From Erythrobacter sp. BLCC-B19 (GTDB lineage: Bacteria; Pseudomonadota; Alphaproteobacteria; Sphingomonadales; Sphingomonadaceae), in contig NZ_CP117516.1 in the NCBI RefSeq assembly GCF_028621955.1, positions 496,001 through 560,000 of the forward strand: DNA of 64,000 nt. Reading direction: 5' to 3'. Each line of letters opens with the position of its first letter. Position 1 is the stretch's first letter. A program made the position numbers and the translations under genes. Below the pieces are notes generated by a model that saw only the letters and a list, made by a program, of their open reading frames with translations, was not told where the DNA came from and did no database searches. Shown piece after piece: positions 7,870-16,519 of this stretch.

Positions 7870-8427
7870 GTGACCCTCAAGAACACCCTGACCGCCGCCG
7901 TCGCCGCCGCTCTGGCCACTGCCACCGGCTTTGCCGCGCTCCCCGCCGTCGCGCACCAGCATGGCGATCACGGCAAGGCCGCCCCGACCATCGTCGACGT
8001 CGCTGTCAGCACCGGCGTCCACAACACGCTGGTCGCCGCCGTGAAGGCCGCTGGCCTCGTCGACACCCTGTCGAGCCCCGGCCCCTTCACCGTCTTCGCC
8101 CCGACTGACACCGCCTTCGCCAAGCTCCCCGCGGGCACCGTCGCCACGCTGGTGAAGCCTGAAAACAAGGCCACGCTGACCAAGATCCTCACCTACCACG
8201 CGGTTTCGGGCAAGGTGACCAGCGCCGATCTCGTCGCGCTGATCAAGAAGCACAACGGCACCGCCACGATCACCACGATCGCGGGCGAAAAGCTGACCGC
8301 GCGCCTTTCGGGCGACAAGATCGTGATCACCGATGCCAAGGGCGGCGCGACCGCCGTGACGCAGGCCGACGTCATGACCTCGAATGGCGTGGTTCACGTG
8401 ACCGACGGCGTGTTCCTGCCCGCCTAA
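7870..8427 (+). CDS. Secreted fasciclin-domain protein
   Basis: 185 residues. A GTG at 7870 with ACGGAGAT about 9 bases upstream opens a signal peptide (VTLKNTLTAAVAAALATATGFAALPAVA). One fasciclin domain fills the rest: TIVDVAVSTGVHNTLVAAVKAAGLVD at the start, the FTVFAPTDTAFAKLP motif, LTYHAVSGKV, and the closing SNGVVHVTDGVFLP. FAS1 proteins mediate adhesion or surface interactions. It follows the ECF sigma/RskA pair by 155 bases. In mycobacteria SigK/RskA controls the fasciclin proteins MPT70 and MPT83, so co-regulation here is plausible. The 155-base gap leaves room for its own promoter. A strong terminator follows. Confidence 0.93.
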   Translation: MTLKNTLTAAVAAALATATGFAALPAVAHQHGDHGKAAPTIVDVAVSTGVHNTLVAAVKAAGLVDTLSSPGPFTVFAPTDTAFAKLPAGTVATLVKPENKATLTKILTYHAVSGKVTSADLVALIKKHNGTATITTIAGEKLTARLSGDKIVITDAKGGATAVTQADVMTSNGVVHVTDGVFLPA

Positions 8428-8495
8428 GCCTTTCCCGGCTGGCGCTGCCTCTCTTCCCCCATCCCCTCCAACCCGAGGGGCAGCGCTTCTCCCGA

Positions 8496-8534
8496 CCCCG
8501 TCCGGCCCTTCCCCTTGGGCCGGGCGGGGTTTTG
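8496..8534 (+). terminator. Terminator after the fasciclin gene
   Basis: A 13-bp stem with one G-T wobble (CCCCGTCCGGCCC / GGGCCGGGCGGGG) around the loop TTCCCCTT, followed by TTTTG. It lies 69 bases past the fasciclin stop and just before the end of the convergent phosphatase gene at 8551, separating the two transcripts. Confidence 0.85.
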
Positions 8535-8550
8535 TCGCTTTGCCGGGGAG

Positions 8551-8880
8551 CTATTGCGCCGGGAGCCAGCGCAGCATCTTTATGCGCAGCAGCCGCACCA
8601 GCGCCGGATCCATGAACTCGTATTCGTCGGGGATGTCGAGCACTACCACGCGCTTGTCCTTCAAGGCAGCGCGGTGCTTTTTCTGGAGCTTGTTGCGGTG
8701 CTGGCGCTCCATCACGAAGATGAAGTCGGCCCATTCGACCAGCTCGTCGGTCAGCGGATTTTCGGCATCATTGTTGGTGCCCGCAGATTGCGTCGCAATG
8801 CCGGGCACATCGGCGAAGATGTGCTCGGCAGTCGGGCTGCGCAGCTTGTTCTGGCTACAGACGAAAAGGTAGTGACGCAT
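8551..8880 (-). CDS. Low-molecular-weight protein tyrosine phosphatase-like protein
   Basis: 109 residues. The N-terminus [19 protein letters not shown] contains the CX5R phosphate-binding loop (C8, R14) of LMW-PTPs. A late [11 protein letters not shown] supplies candidate general-acid aspartates. At 109 residues it is shorter than the 140-160 of classical Wzb/Ptp enzymes but agrees with the compact subfamily that lacks the usual C-terminal helix. Candidate substrates are phosphotyrosine proteins; activity is not certain because the general acid is shifted. The gene lies between the convergent fasciclin gene and clpX, which starts upstream on the same strand, 57 bases away. Co-transcription with clpX is possible. 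Confidence 0.85.
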   Translation of the reverse strand: MRHYLFVCSQNKLRSPTAEHIFADVPGIATQSAGTNNDAENPLTDELVEWADFIFVMERQHRNKLQKKHRAALKDKRVVVLDIPDEYEFMDPALVRLLRIKMLRWLPAQ

Positions 8881-8937
8881 CCTGTCCTCCCAACCCCGGC
8901 CCTTGGCACCGGGATCGGGCGGAGCGGGGCGCGGCGC

Positions 8938-10206
8938 TTACGCCGCTTCTTCCTTTTTAGCCGCTTCGCCGCCGTGGACGCGGATCGGTTCCTTCTTGCC
9001 CGCGACCACATCGGCGTCGATCACGATTTCGGTGACGCCTTCCATGTCGGGCAGGTCGAACATCGTGTCGAGCAGCAGGCCTTCGACGATCGAACGAAGC
9101 CCGCGTGCGCCGGTCTTGCGCTTGATCGCACGCTCGGCAATCGCCTGGAGCGCATCGTCGGTGAAGGTCAGCTCCACATCCTCAAGCTCGAACAGCTTGC
9201 GGTACTGCTTCACCAGCGCGTTCTTGGGCTCCTTGAGGATCGTCACCAGCGCGGGCACATCGAGGTCGTGCAGCGTGGCGATCACCGGCAGGCGACCGAC
9301 GAATTCGGGGATCAGGCCGAACTTGAGGAGATCCTCCGGCTCGGACTTTTCGAGCAGCTCGCCCACCCGGCGCTTGTCAGGGTCAGCCACGTGCGCGCCG
9401 AAGCCGATCGAACGCTTCTGCAAGCGGTCGGCGATGATCTTGTCGAGACCCGCAAAGGCGCCGCCGCAGATGAACAGGATGTTGGTCGTGTCGACCTGCA
9501 GGAATTCCTGCTGCGGATGCTTGCGCCCGCCCTGCGGCGGCACGGAGGCGGTGGTGCCTTCCATCAGCTTCAAGAGCGCCTGCTGCACGCCTTCGCCCGA
9601 AACGTCGCGGGTGATCGAGGGGTTTTCGGCCTTGCGGGTGATCTTGTCGATCTCGTCGATATAGACGATCCCGTGCTGGGCCTTTTCGACATTGTAGTCG
9701 GAGGCCTGAAGCAGCTTGAGGATGATGTTCTCGACATCCTCGCCCACGTAACCCGCCTCGGTCAGCGTGGTCGCGTCGGCCATGGTGAAGGGCACGTCGA
9801 AGGTGCGCGCCAGCGTCTGCGCCAGCAGCGTCTTGCCCGAACCCGTCGGGCCGACCAGCAGGATGTTCGACTTCGCCAGTTCGACGTCGCCCGCCTTGCC
9901 GGAGTGCTTCAGCCGCTTGTAGTGGTTGTGCACCGCGACCGAGAGCACGCGCTTGGCGCGGTCCTGCCCGATCACGTAGTCATTGAGCTGGGTGAAGATG
10001 TCCAGCGGCGTGGGGATTTCGCCGTCCTTCTTGCCGGCGATCCCGGCCTTGGTTTCCTCGCGGATGATGTCGTTGCACAGCTCGACACATTCATCGCAGA
10101 TGAACACCGTGGGGCCAGCGATGAGCTTGCGCACTTCGTGCTGCGACTTCCCGCAGAAGCTGCAGTAGAGAGTGCTCTTGCTGTCGGATCCGCTCAATTT
10201 GGTCAT
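8938..10206 (-). CDS. clpX: ClpX ATPase subunit of the ClpXP protease
   Basis: 422 residues. ClpX is the hexameric AAA+ unfoldase that feeds substrates to ClpP. The N-terminal zinc-binding domain has C15, C18, C37 and C40. Walker A is GPTGSGKT, Walker [10 protein letters not shown], and the pore-2 and sensor motifs ([19 protein letters not shown], [17 protein letters not shown]) are in place. The start at 10206 is chosen because the conserved N-terminus [10 protein letters not shown] begins there; an in-frame ATG nine codons upstream is not conserved in the family. clpP lies 198 bases upstream on the same strand, the usual clpP-clpX order, and the gap is large enough to hold a separate clpX promoter. 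Confidence 0.98.
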   Translation of the reverse strand: MTKLSGSDSKSTLYCSFCGKSQHEVRKLIAGPTVFICDECVELCNDIIREETKAGIAGKKDGEIPTPLDIFTQLNDYVIGQDRAKRVLSVAVHNHYKRLKHSGKAGDVELAKSNILLVGPTGSGKTLLAQTLARTFDVPFTMADATTLTEAGYVGEDVENIILKLLQASDYNVEKAQHGIVYIDEIDKITRKAENPSITRDVSGEGVQQALLKLMEGTTASVPPQGGRKHPQQEFLQVDTTNILFICGGAFAGLDKIIADRLQKRSIGFGAHVADPDKRRVGELLEKSEPEDLLKFGLIPEFVGRLPVIATLHDLDVPALVTILKEPKNALVKQYRKLFELEDVELTFTDDALQAIAERAIKRKTGARGLRSIVEGLLLDTMFDLPDMEGVTEIVIDADVVAGKKEPIRVHGGEAAKKEEAA

Positions 10207-10403
10207 TCCTGTGTCCTCGAATCCGCATGACAAAGCATGGACGCGCTGTGGGCGGATTCGTCAAATGTATCGCTCACGCCAGATGAATCAACACATGGCG
10301 GGCGATTTCGTGGTGTTACCATGGTGCGAGGCGACCGGTAGTGGCGGAAAAGTCAGGCCCAAGGCCCGCCTGTCCCGCCCCGGCGCAGATCGAGGCGCAA
10401 GCC

Positions 10404-11108
10404 TTACTCAGGCGCGCCGCCCGAGCCGAGGTCAGCCCCGCCCTCTTCGGTATCGGGCCGGCTCTCGAACACCTTGTCGACCAGACCGAAGGCCTTGGCT
10501 TCCTCGGCTTCGAGGAAGGTGTCGCGGTCCATCGCCTTTTCGATTTCCTCAAGGCTGCGGCCGGTGAACTTGACGTAGAGATCGTTCATGCGGGCGCGGA
10601 TGCGCAGGATCTCGCGCGCCTGGATCTCGATGTCCGATGCCATCCCGCGCGCCCCGCCCGAAGGCTGGTGGATCATGATTCGCGCATTGGGGAGCGCGAT
10701 GCGCATTCCCGGCTCGCCCGCGGCCAGCAGGAAGCTGCCCATCGAGGCAGCCTGCCCGATGCACACGGTCGACACGCGCGGCTTGATATATTGCATGGTG
10801 TCGAAGATCGCGAGACCGGCCGTCACCACCCCGCCGGGCGAGTTGATATACATCGAGATCGGCTTCGAGGGGTTCTCGCTTTCGAGGAACAACAGCTGGG
10901 CAACGATCAGGCTGGCCATCGTGTCTTCGACCTGCCCGGTGACGAACACGATGCGTTCGCGCAGCAGGCGGCTGAAGATGTCGAAAGCGCGTTCGCCCCG
11001 GCTCGACTGCTCGACCACGGTGGGCACCAGCGCGCCGGTCACGGGATCGCGGGTGAATTGCCCCTGCGTGCCAAAAGTTTCGCCAGCGTTGCCGAACAGA
11101 TCGATCAT
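10404..11108 (-). CDS. clpP: ClpP proteolytic subunit
   Basis: 234 residues, about 25 longer than E. coli ClpP because of extra N-terminal residues and an acidic/Gly-rich tail ([11 protein letters not shown]). The catalytic triad is visible by motif and spacing: S122 in GQAASMGS, H147 in IMIHQPSGG and D196 in [12 protein letters not shown]. The Ser-to-His and His-to-Asp spacing (25 and 49) equals that of the E. coli enzyme. It forms the tetradecameric peptidase with ClpX. An N-terminal propeptide is likely processed. The amidase gene starts 154 bases away on the other strand. Confidence 0.98.
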   Translation of the reverse strand: MIDLFGNAGETFGTQGQFTRDPVTGALVPTVVEQSSRGERAFDIFSRLLRERIVFVTGQVEDTMASLIVAQLLFLESENPSKPISMYINSPGGVVTAGLAIFDTMQYIKPRVSTVCIGQAASMGSFLLAAGEPGMRIALPNARIMIHQPSGGARGMASDIEIQAREILRIRARMNDLYVKFTGRSLEEIEKAMDRDTFLEAEEAKAFGLVDKVFESRPDTEEGGADLGSGGAPE

Positions 11109-11262
11109 GGGATTGCGGTGTCCTTCGTAGGTGTCGGAATGGCTATGTCGTCAGGCGCGGGGCAATTTCAAGGGCGTTTACCTTGTGTCTGTGAATTGCC
11201 TTAGCCGCAGGTGGTGCGTTTTGCCCCTTGAGCCGCGACGCTGGCGGGCGCAAACCAGCGCC

Positions 11263-12801
11263 ATGACGTCTCACCACAGCGCCCGCGCGGCCCTCGCCCT
11301 GCTGCTTGCCAGCACCGCCATTCCCGGATTCGCGCAAAGCGCCGCCCCGCCCGCCGAAGCCACGGCCGAAACCCGCGCGGCCATGAACGAGCTGCTGGCG
11401 GCGGACGAATATATCCTGCGCATTCAGGCGCTCGATGATAATGGCCCGCGCATCAATGCCGTGATCGACTATGATCCCACCGCCCCTGTCAAGGCGCGCC
11501 AGCTGCTCGGCACGGGCGTGCTGCGCGGGCGCACCGTGCTGGTGAAGGACAATGTCGAGACGGCCGAATGGCCCACCACCGCAGGCTCCCTCGCGCTGAA
11601 GGACAATGCCACGGGCCGCGATGCGCCGCTGATCGCGCTGATGCGCGCCAATGGCGGGGTGGTGCTGGGCAAGACCAATCTTTCCGAATGGGCCAACATC
11701 CGTTCCGACAGCTCCACCAGCGGGTGGAGCGCGGTGGGCGGCCTGTCGCGCAACCCCCACGCGATTGATCGCAACACCTGCGGTTCCTCGAGCGGCAGCG
11801 GTGCGGCGGTGGCGGCGGGGTTCGCCTGGGCGGCCATCGGAACCGAGACCAACGGATCGATCACCTGCCCCGCCAGCATCAACGGCATCGTCGGCTTCAA
11901 GCCCAGCGTCGGGATCGTCAGCCGCACCCATGTGGTGCCGATCTCGAGCACCCAGGACACGGCCGGGCCGATGGCACGCACCGTCTACGACGCTGCCCTG
12001 CTGCTGACCGCCATCGCGGGCGAGGACAAGGCCGATCCGGTCACTTTGCAGGCCAAGCGGGTCAAGGACTACACCGCCGGGCTCGACACCGCCTCGCTCG
12101 ACGGCGTGCGGATCGGCGTGCTGCGCGGCGCGGTGGGCAGCCGCCCCGATGTGAGCGCGCTGTTCGAGGATGCGCTCGCCGATCTGACCAAGGCGGGCGC
12201 GGTGCTGGTCGATGTCGAATATTCGCCCCCCGGCGAGCTGTGGCAGGCCTCGCTCCCGGTGCTGCTCTATGAACTGCGGGCGGAGTTGGACAAATACCTC
12301 GCGGGTCGCCCCGGCAGCGATGGGCCGCGCAGCCTCGCCGATGTGGTCAGCTTCAACATCGCCAACGAGCGCGAGGAACTGCGCTGGTTCGGGCAGGAGC
12401 TGTTCCTGCAAGCGCTCGATACCGACGATGCCGAGGCTTATGCGAAGAACCTTGCGACCCTGCGCCGCCTGTCGCGGGCGGAAGGGATCGACAAGCTGCT
12501 CAAGGACAATGACGTCACCTTCCTGATCGCGCCGACCGCCGGCCCGGCGTGGAGCACCGATCTGGTCAATGGCGACAACTTCGCCGGACGAATCGGGGCG
12601 GGCTATCTCGCGGCGATTGCGGGCTATCCGCATCTGACCGTGCCGATGGGGGCGGTCGAGCGGCTGCCGGTCGGTCTCAGCATCATGGGCGGGCAGTGGC
12701 AGGATCATGCCGTGCTGAAAGCGGGCGCGGCCTATGAAAAGGCACGCAGCGCCAAACTGCCCGCGCCGACCTTCCGCCCGTGGCGACCGGCAGGGGAGTG
12801 A
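11263..12801 (+). CDS. Secreted amidase-signature hydrolase
   Basis: 512 residues. The ATG at 11263 opens a signal peptide (about residues 1-24, ending AIPGFAQSA); an in-frame open stretch extends upstream but carries no such feature. The amidase-signature triad is readable: K95 in VLVKDN, the cis-Ser region in GSSSGSGAA from residue 174, and nucleophile S199 in GTETNGSITCPAS. Family members hydrolyse amides from aryl amides to peptide amides; a secreted form would act in the periplasm. It is not GatA: that protein is cytoplasmic and lacks a signal peptide. It lies on the opposite strand between clpP and tig, interrupting an arrangement that is contiguous in many bacteria. Confidence 0.9.
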   Translation: MTSHHSARAALALLLASTAIPGFAQSAAPPAEATAETRAAMNELLAADEYILRIQALDDNGPRINAVIDYDPTAPVKARQLLGTGVLRGRTVLVKDNVETAEWPTTAGSLALKDNATGRDAPLIALMRANGGVVLGKTNLSEWANIRSDSSTSGWSAVGGLSRNPHAIDRNTCGSSSGSGAAVAAGFAWAAIGTETNGSITCPASINGIVGFKPSVGIVSRTHVVPISSTQDTAGPMARTVYDAALLLTAIAGEDKADPVTLQAKRVKDYTAGLDTASLDGVRIGVLRGAVGSRPDVSALFEDALADLTKAGAVLVDVEYSPPGELWQASLPVLLYELRAELDKYLAGRPGSDGPRSLADVVSFNIANEREELRWFGQELFLQALDTDDAEAYAKNLATLRRLSRAEGIDKLLKDNDVTFLIAPTAGPAWSTDLVNGDNFAGRIGAGYLAAIAGYPHLTVPMGAVERLPVGLSIMGGQWQDHAVLKAGAAYEKARSAKLPAPTFRPWRPAGE

Positions 12802-12838
12802 CCCCGGCCTAGCGCCTCCCCCTTCCCCAAACGAACAA

Positions 12839-12864
12839 CCCCCGGCCACTTGCGCGGCCGGGGG
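12839..12864 (-). terminator. Hairpin terminator between amidase and tig
   Basis: A perfect 9-bp stem (CCCCCGGCC / GGCCGGGGG) with an 8-base loop. Read on the minus strand it is followed by TTGTTCGTTT, which suits termination of tig; on the plus strand the tail is weak. It probably also blocks read-through from the amidase gene. Confidence 0.7.
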
Positions 12865-12909
12865 TCATAAAGCAGGCTTTGCGCCTGTCGGTGTCAGCAG
12901 GCCGAAGCC

Positions 12910-14460
12910 TTACTTCTTGGCAGCCGCCTTCTTGGCCGGAGCCTTCTTGGCAGCGGGCTTTTCTTCAGCCGCAGCCGCTTCCTTCTTGGGAGCAGCCTTC
13001 TTGGCGGGAGCCTTCTTCGCCGCGGGCTTTTCCTCGGCCGCCGGAGCCTCGTCAGCCTTGGCCTCGGCCTTCTTCTTGGCGGGAGCCTTCTTGGCCGCAG
13101 CCTTCTTCGGCGCCGGAGCCGCTTCCGCGCCCTCTTCGGCTTCGATCGCGGCCTGGAGTTCTTCCACAGTCACTTCGCGCTCGGTGACTTCGGCCTTGTC
13201 GAACAGGAAGTCGACGACCTTGTCCTCATAGAGCGGCGCGCGCAGCTGGGCGGCGGCCATCGGGTCGGACTGGATGTACTGCACGAAACGCTCACGATCC
13301 TCGGTGCGATATTGCATCGCGGCCTGCTGGATCAGCATCGACATTTCCTGCTGGGTCACTTCCACGCCATTGGCCTGGCCGATTTCCGAAAGCAGCAGGC
13401 CCAGACGCACGCGGCGTTCGGCGATGGACTTGTACTCGTCCTTCTCGTCCTCGATCTGCTTCAGCGCGTCAGCCGGGTTTTCGTCGCGCGCGGCTTCCTG
13501 CTGGAGCTGGGCCCAGATCTGCTGGAATTCCGCCTCGACCATGGTGCCGGGGACTTCGAAGCTGTGCCCTGCGGCGAGCTGATCGAGCAGCTGGCGCTTC
13601 ATCTGGGTGCGGGTGAGGCCAGCGGTCTGCTGTTCGAGCTGCGCCTTCATGATCTCGCGCAGCTTGTCGAGGCTGTCGAGGCCGAGGCTCTTGGCGAAAT
13701 CCTCGTCGATGGTGGTTTCGGTTTCGACCTTCACCGCCTTCACGGTGACATCGAAGGTCGCTTCCTTGCCCGCGAGGTGCGCGGCCTGATACTCTTCAGG
13801 GAAGGTGACGGTGATGGTCTTTTCCTGACCGGTCTTCACGCCCACCAGGCTGGATTCGAAGCCGGGGATGAAGGTGTTCGAACCCAGCACCAGCGCCGCG
13901 TCTTCAGCCTTGCCGCCGTCGAATTCGACGCCGTCGAGCTTGCCGACGAAGTCGATGATCAGCTGGTCGCCGTCCGCCGCCTTCTTGGTCTTGGGCGCGT
14001 CCTTGTAGCTCTTGTTCTGGCCTGCGATGTTGGCCAGCGCTTCGTCGATCTGCGCGTCGGTGACGGGCACGACCAGACGCTCAAGCTTCAGACCTTCGAT
14101 GCTCGGCGCTTCGATGGTCGGCAGCACTTCGAGGCTGACGGTGATCGCCGCGTCCTTGCCCTGCTCGTAATCCTCGTTGAGGCCGATCTCAGGCTGCATC
14201 GCGGGGCGCAGCGCTTCGTTGCGCAGCAGCGTGTCGACCGATTCGCGGATGGTGTCGTTCACCACCTGACCGTGCAGGGCTTCGCCGTGCATCTTCTTGA
14301 CGAGGTTGGCGGGCACCTTGCCGGGACGGAAGCCGGGCATCCGCACCTGCGGAGCGACCTTCTTGATCTCGGCATCGATCTTCGCCGAAAGCTCGGCGGC
14401 CGGGATCGTGATCAGGTAGGCGCGCTTGAGCCCTTCGTTGACAGTCTGCTTGGTCTGCAT
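12910..14460 (-). CDS. tig: Trigger factor chaperone with Lys/Ala-rich C-terminal tail
   Basis: 516 residues against about 430-450 for typical trigger factors. The ribosome-docking signature appears as MPGFRPGKVP (about residues 40-50), the FKBP-type PPIase domain in the middle (QLIIDFVGKLDGVEFDGGKAED, with GSNTFIPGFE), and the helical C-terminal substrate cradle after that. The last 70 residues or so are extra: a low-complexity tail made only of Ala, Lys, Pro, Glu and Asp with EEKPAAKKAPAKKA repeated. The start at 14460 matches the conserved MQTKQTVNEGLKR opening. It acts on nascent chains at the ribosome exit tunnel. tRNA-Leu lies just upstream on the same strand. Confidence 0.96.
   Translation of the reverse strand: MQTKQTVNEGLKRAYLITIPAAELSAKIDAEIKKVAPQVRMPGFRPGKVPANLVKKMHGEALHGQVVNDTIRESVDTLLRNEALRPAMQPEIGLNEDYEQGKDAAITVSLEVLPTIEAPSIEGLKLERLVVPVTDAQIDEALANIAGQNKSYKDAPKTKKAADGDQLIIDFVGKLDGVEFDGGKAEDAALVLGSNTFIPGFESSLVGVKTGQEKTITVTFPEEYQAAHLAGKEATFDVTVKAVKVETETTIDEDFAKSLGLDSLDKLREIMKAQLEQQTAGLTRTQMKRQLLDQLAAGHSFEVPGTMVEAEFQQIWAQLQQEAARDENPADALKQIEDEKDEYKSIAERRVRLGLLLSEIGQANGVEVTQQEMSMLIQQAAMQYRTEDRERFVQYIQSDPMAAAQLRAPLYEDKVVDFLFDKAEVTEREVTVEELQAAIEAEEGAEAAPAPKKAAAKKAPAKKKAEAKADEAPAAEEKPAAKKAPAKKAAPKKEAAAAEEKPAAKKAPAKKAAAKK
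12913..13125 (-). repeat. Repeat-encoded Lys/Ala tail of trigger factor
   Basis: This part of tig encodes a degenerate tandem repeat built on KKAPAKKA and EEKPAAKKAPAKKA units, the latter present twice nearly unchanged. The composition resembles histone-H1-like bacterial proteins. The DNA shows matching repeats of GCCTTCTTGGC-type blocks on the plus strand, so the region is prone to expansion or contraction by slippage. The family core ends before it. Confidence 0.85.
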
Positions 14461-14524
14461 GGGAACTGGTCTGAAGCCTTCTAGATGAGAAATCCGTGAG
14501 CGCGAGCGCGCGCCGGGACGAAGT

Positions 14525-14609
14525 TGGTGCGGGCGAAGGGACTCGAACCCCCACATCTTGCGATGCCAGAACCTAAATCTGGTGCGTCTACCAATTTCGC
14601 CACGCCCGC
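14525..14609 (-). tRNA. tRNA-Leu (anticodon TAG)
   Basis: 85 nucleotides including an encoded CCA. The acceptor arm GCGGGCG pairs with CGCCCGC and the anticodon stem CCAGA with TCTGG around the loop TTTAGGT, giving anticodon TAG for codon CUA. A long variable arm (ATCGCAAGATG region) is typical of class II tRNA-Leu, and the T arm GGGGTTCGAGTCCCT is normal. It lies 64 bases upstream of tig on the same strand. Confidence 0.96.
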
Positions 14610-14740
14610 TTGCCCGAACGAAGCCGCGCGGGAAGCATGGCCCCCCGCGCGTATCAGCCGGTGCCCTTATCCCCCCTCAGCCAAAAGGGCAAGCGCAACA
14701 CGCTTGAAGCCTTGCGGATTGGCGGATAAGGGCGCGCACC

Positions 14741-15049
14741 ATGACCGAAGAAACCCCCGACACCGCCCCGACCACTGCTGGCGCAGACGTTCCGCCCGAT
14801 CACCTGTCGGTCAATCCGCGCAGCCCCTTCTTCGATGCCGAAAAGCTCCAGCGCGGGGTCGGCATCCGTTTCAAGGACCGGGTGCGCACCGATATCGAGG
14901 AATATTCGATCTCCGAAGGCTGGGTGCGGGTGCAGGCGGGCAAGGCGGTGGATCGCAAGGGCCAGCCGCTGACGATCAAGCTGACCGGCCCGGTCGAGGC
15001 ATGGTACGAAGACCTCGGCGAGAACCCGCCGGTCGCCAAAAAGGGCTGA
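14741..15049 (+). CDS. DUF3297 family protein
   Basis: 102 residues. The core DHLSVNPRSPFFDAEKLQ, GVGIRFKDRV, YSISEGWVRVQAGKAVDRKGQPL and KLTGPVEAWYED match my memory of DUF3297, a small cytoplasmic family common in proteobacteria with no assigned function. The first 20 residues are acidic and Thr/Ala-rich, probably disordered. The ATG at 14741 follows a GGCGGATAAGGG stretch. der starts 52 bases after the stop on the same strand, so the pair may be co-transcribed; the link to ribosome assembly is only positional. Confidence 0.85.
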   Translation: MTEETPDTAPTTAGADVPPDHLSVNPRSPFFDAEKLQRGVGIRFKDRVRTDIEEYSISEGWVRVQAGKAVDRKGQPLTIKLTGPVEAWYEDLGENPPVAKKG

Positions 15050-15101
15050 AACCCCCGCGCGGGTTGCCATTTGGGCCGTTTGCGCCCACTTGGGCCGGGT
15101 T

Positions 15102-16514
15102 ATGTCCCTCCCCAAGAAGCCTGAAGTCGTCATCATCGGCCGCCCCAACGTGGGCAAGTCCACGCTGTTCAACCGGCTGGTGGGCAAGAAACTCGCCCTC
15201 GTGGACGATCAGCCTGGGGTGACGCGCGACCGCCGGATGGGCGACGCGGTGATCGCGGGGCTGCATTTCACCGTGGTCGACACCGCCGGGTGGGAGGACG
15301 AGGACGAACTCTCGCTCCCCGGCCGGATGCGCAAGCAGACCGAAGCTTCGCTGGCCGGTGCCGATGCGGCGCTGTTCGTGGTCGATGCGCGCGCAGGGCT
15401 GACCCCGCTCGACGAGGAAATCGCCCGCTACCTGCGCGAGCAGGAAGTGCCGGTGGTCGTCGTTGCCAACAAGGCCGAGGGCAACGCCGCCGAAGCGGGC
15501 ATCATGGAAGCCTATGCACTGGGCCTTGGCGAACCGCTCGGCGTTTCGGCCGAGCACGGCGAGGGCGTCGCCGATCTGTTCGGCGGGCTGTGGCCGATCA
15601 TCGGCGCCAAGGCCGAGGAATGGGAAGAGGCTGACGAGGCCCACCGCGCCGAATTGCGCGCGATGGAGGAGGAAGACCGCCCCTCCGGCCCGCTGAAGCT
15701 CGCCATCGTCGGGCGGCCCAATGCGGGCAAGTCCACGCTCATCAACCGCCTGCTCGGCGAAGACCGGCTGCTGACCGGCCCCGAGGCCGGGATCACCCGC
15801 GATTCGATTGCGATCGACTGGGAATGGACCGACCCCAAGAGCGGCGAGACCCGCGAAATCCGCCTGATCGACACCGCAGGGATGCGCAAGAAGAAGAACG
15901 TCACCGAGAAGCTCGAAAAGCTCTCGGTCGCCGACGCGCGCAGGGCGGTGGATTTTGCCGAGGTGGTGGTGCTGCTGCTCGATGCGACGCAGGGGCTGGA
16001 GCACCAAGACCTCAAGATCGCCAGCCTCGTCCTCGAAGAAGGCCGCGCGCTGATGATCGCGATCAACAAGTGGGACGTGGCCGAGGACGCGAGCAAGCTC
16101 TTCAACGGCATCCGCGCGGCGCTCGATGACGGGCTGGCGCAGGTGCGCGGCCTGCCGCTGTTTGCCGTCAGCGCCAAGACCGGCAAGGGGCTCGACCAGA
16201 TGCTCGCCGGTGCCTTCGAGCTGCGCGAGGCATGGTCGAAGCGCGTCAGCACCTCGGCCCTCAACCGCTGGTTCGACGATGCGATGGAAGCCAACCCGCC
16301 CCCCGCTCCCGGCGGCAAGCGGATCAAGCTGCGCTACATCACCCAGGCCGGCACCCGCCCCCCACGCTTCGTGATCTTCGGCACCCGGCTCGACCTGCTC
16401 CCCAAGAGCTACGAGCGCTACCTCGTCAACGGCATCCGCGCCAAGCTGGGCTTTGATGCGGTGCCGGTGCGCGTGACGCTCAAGGCCAACAAGAACCCCT
16501 ACGCCAAGGAGTAG
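15102..16514 (+). CDS. der: Ribosome-assembly GTPase Der (EngA)
   Basis: 470 residues. Two tandem GTPase domains and a KH-like C-terminal domain, the unique Der architecture. Domain 1 has GRPNVGKST (from about residue 11), DTAGWE and NKAEG; domain 2 has GRPNAGKST, DTAGMRKK and NKWD. The C-terminus closes with the usual LRYITQAGTRPPRFVIFGT and GFDAVPVRVTLKANKNPY. Der acts in 50S subunit maturation. The ATG at 15102 gives the conserved N-terminus; a TTG four codons upstream is an unlikely alternative. The DUF2721 gene starts five bases after the stop, so the two form an operon. Confidence 0.97.
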   Translation: MSLPKKPEVVIIGRPNVGKSTLFNRLVGKKLALVDDQPGVTRDRRMGDAVIAGLHFTVVDTAGWEDEDELSLPGRMRKQTEASLAGADAALFVVDARAGLTPLDEEIARYLREQEVPVVVVANKAEGNAAEAGIMEAYALGLGEPLGVSAEHGEGVADLFGGLWPIIGAKAEEWEEADEAHRAELRAMEEEDRPSGPLKLAIVGRPNAGKSTLINRLLGEDRLLTGPEAGITRDSIAIDWEWTDPKSGETREIRLIDTAGMRKKKNVTEKLEKLSVADARRAVDFAEVVVLLLDATQGLEHQDLKIASLVLEEGRALMIAINKWDVAEDASKLFNGIRAALDDGLAQVRGLPLFAVSAKTGKGLDQMLAGAFELREAWSKRVSTSALNRWFDDAMEANPPPAPGGKRIKLRYITQAGTRPPRFVIFGTRLDLLPKSYERYLVNGIRAKLGFDAVPVRVTLKANKNPYAKE

Positions 16515-16519
16515 CCCCG

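Noticed and set aside
8392..8401. CACGTG near the end of the fasciclin gene as a second parS
   Set aside because: The flanks (GGTTCACGTGACC) lack the TGTT/AACA arms. The other CACGTG sites in the window also lack them.
8515..10230. 571-codon plus-strand frame
   Set aside because: Antisense shadow of clpX and the phosphatase gene, with no domain and no ribosome site.
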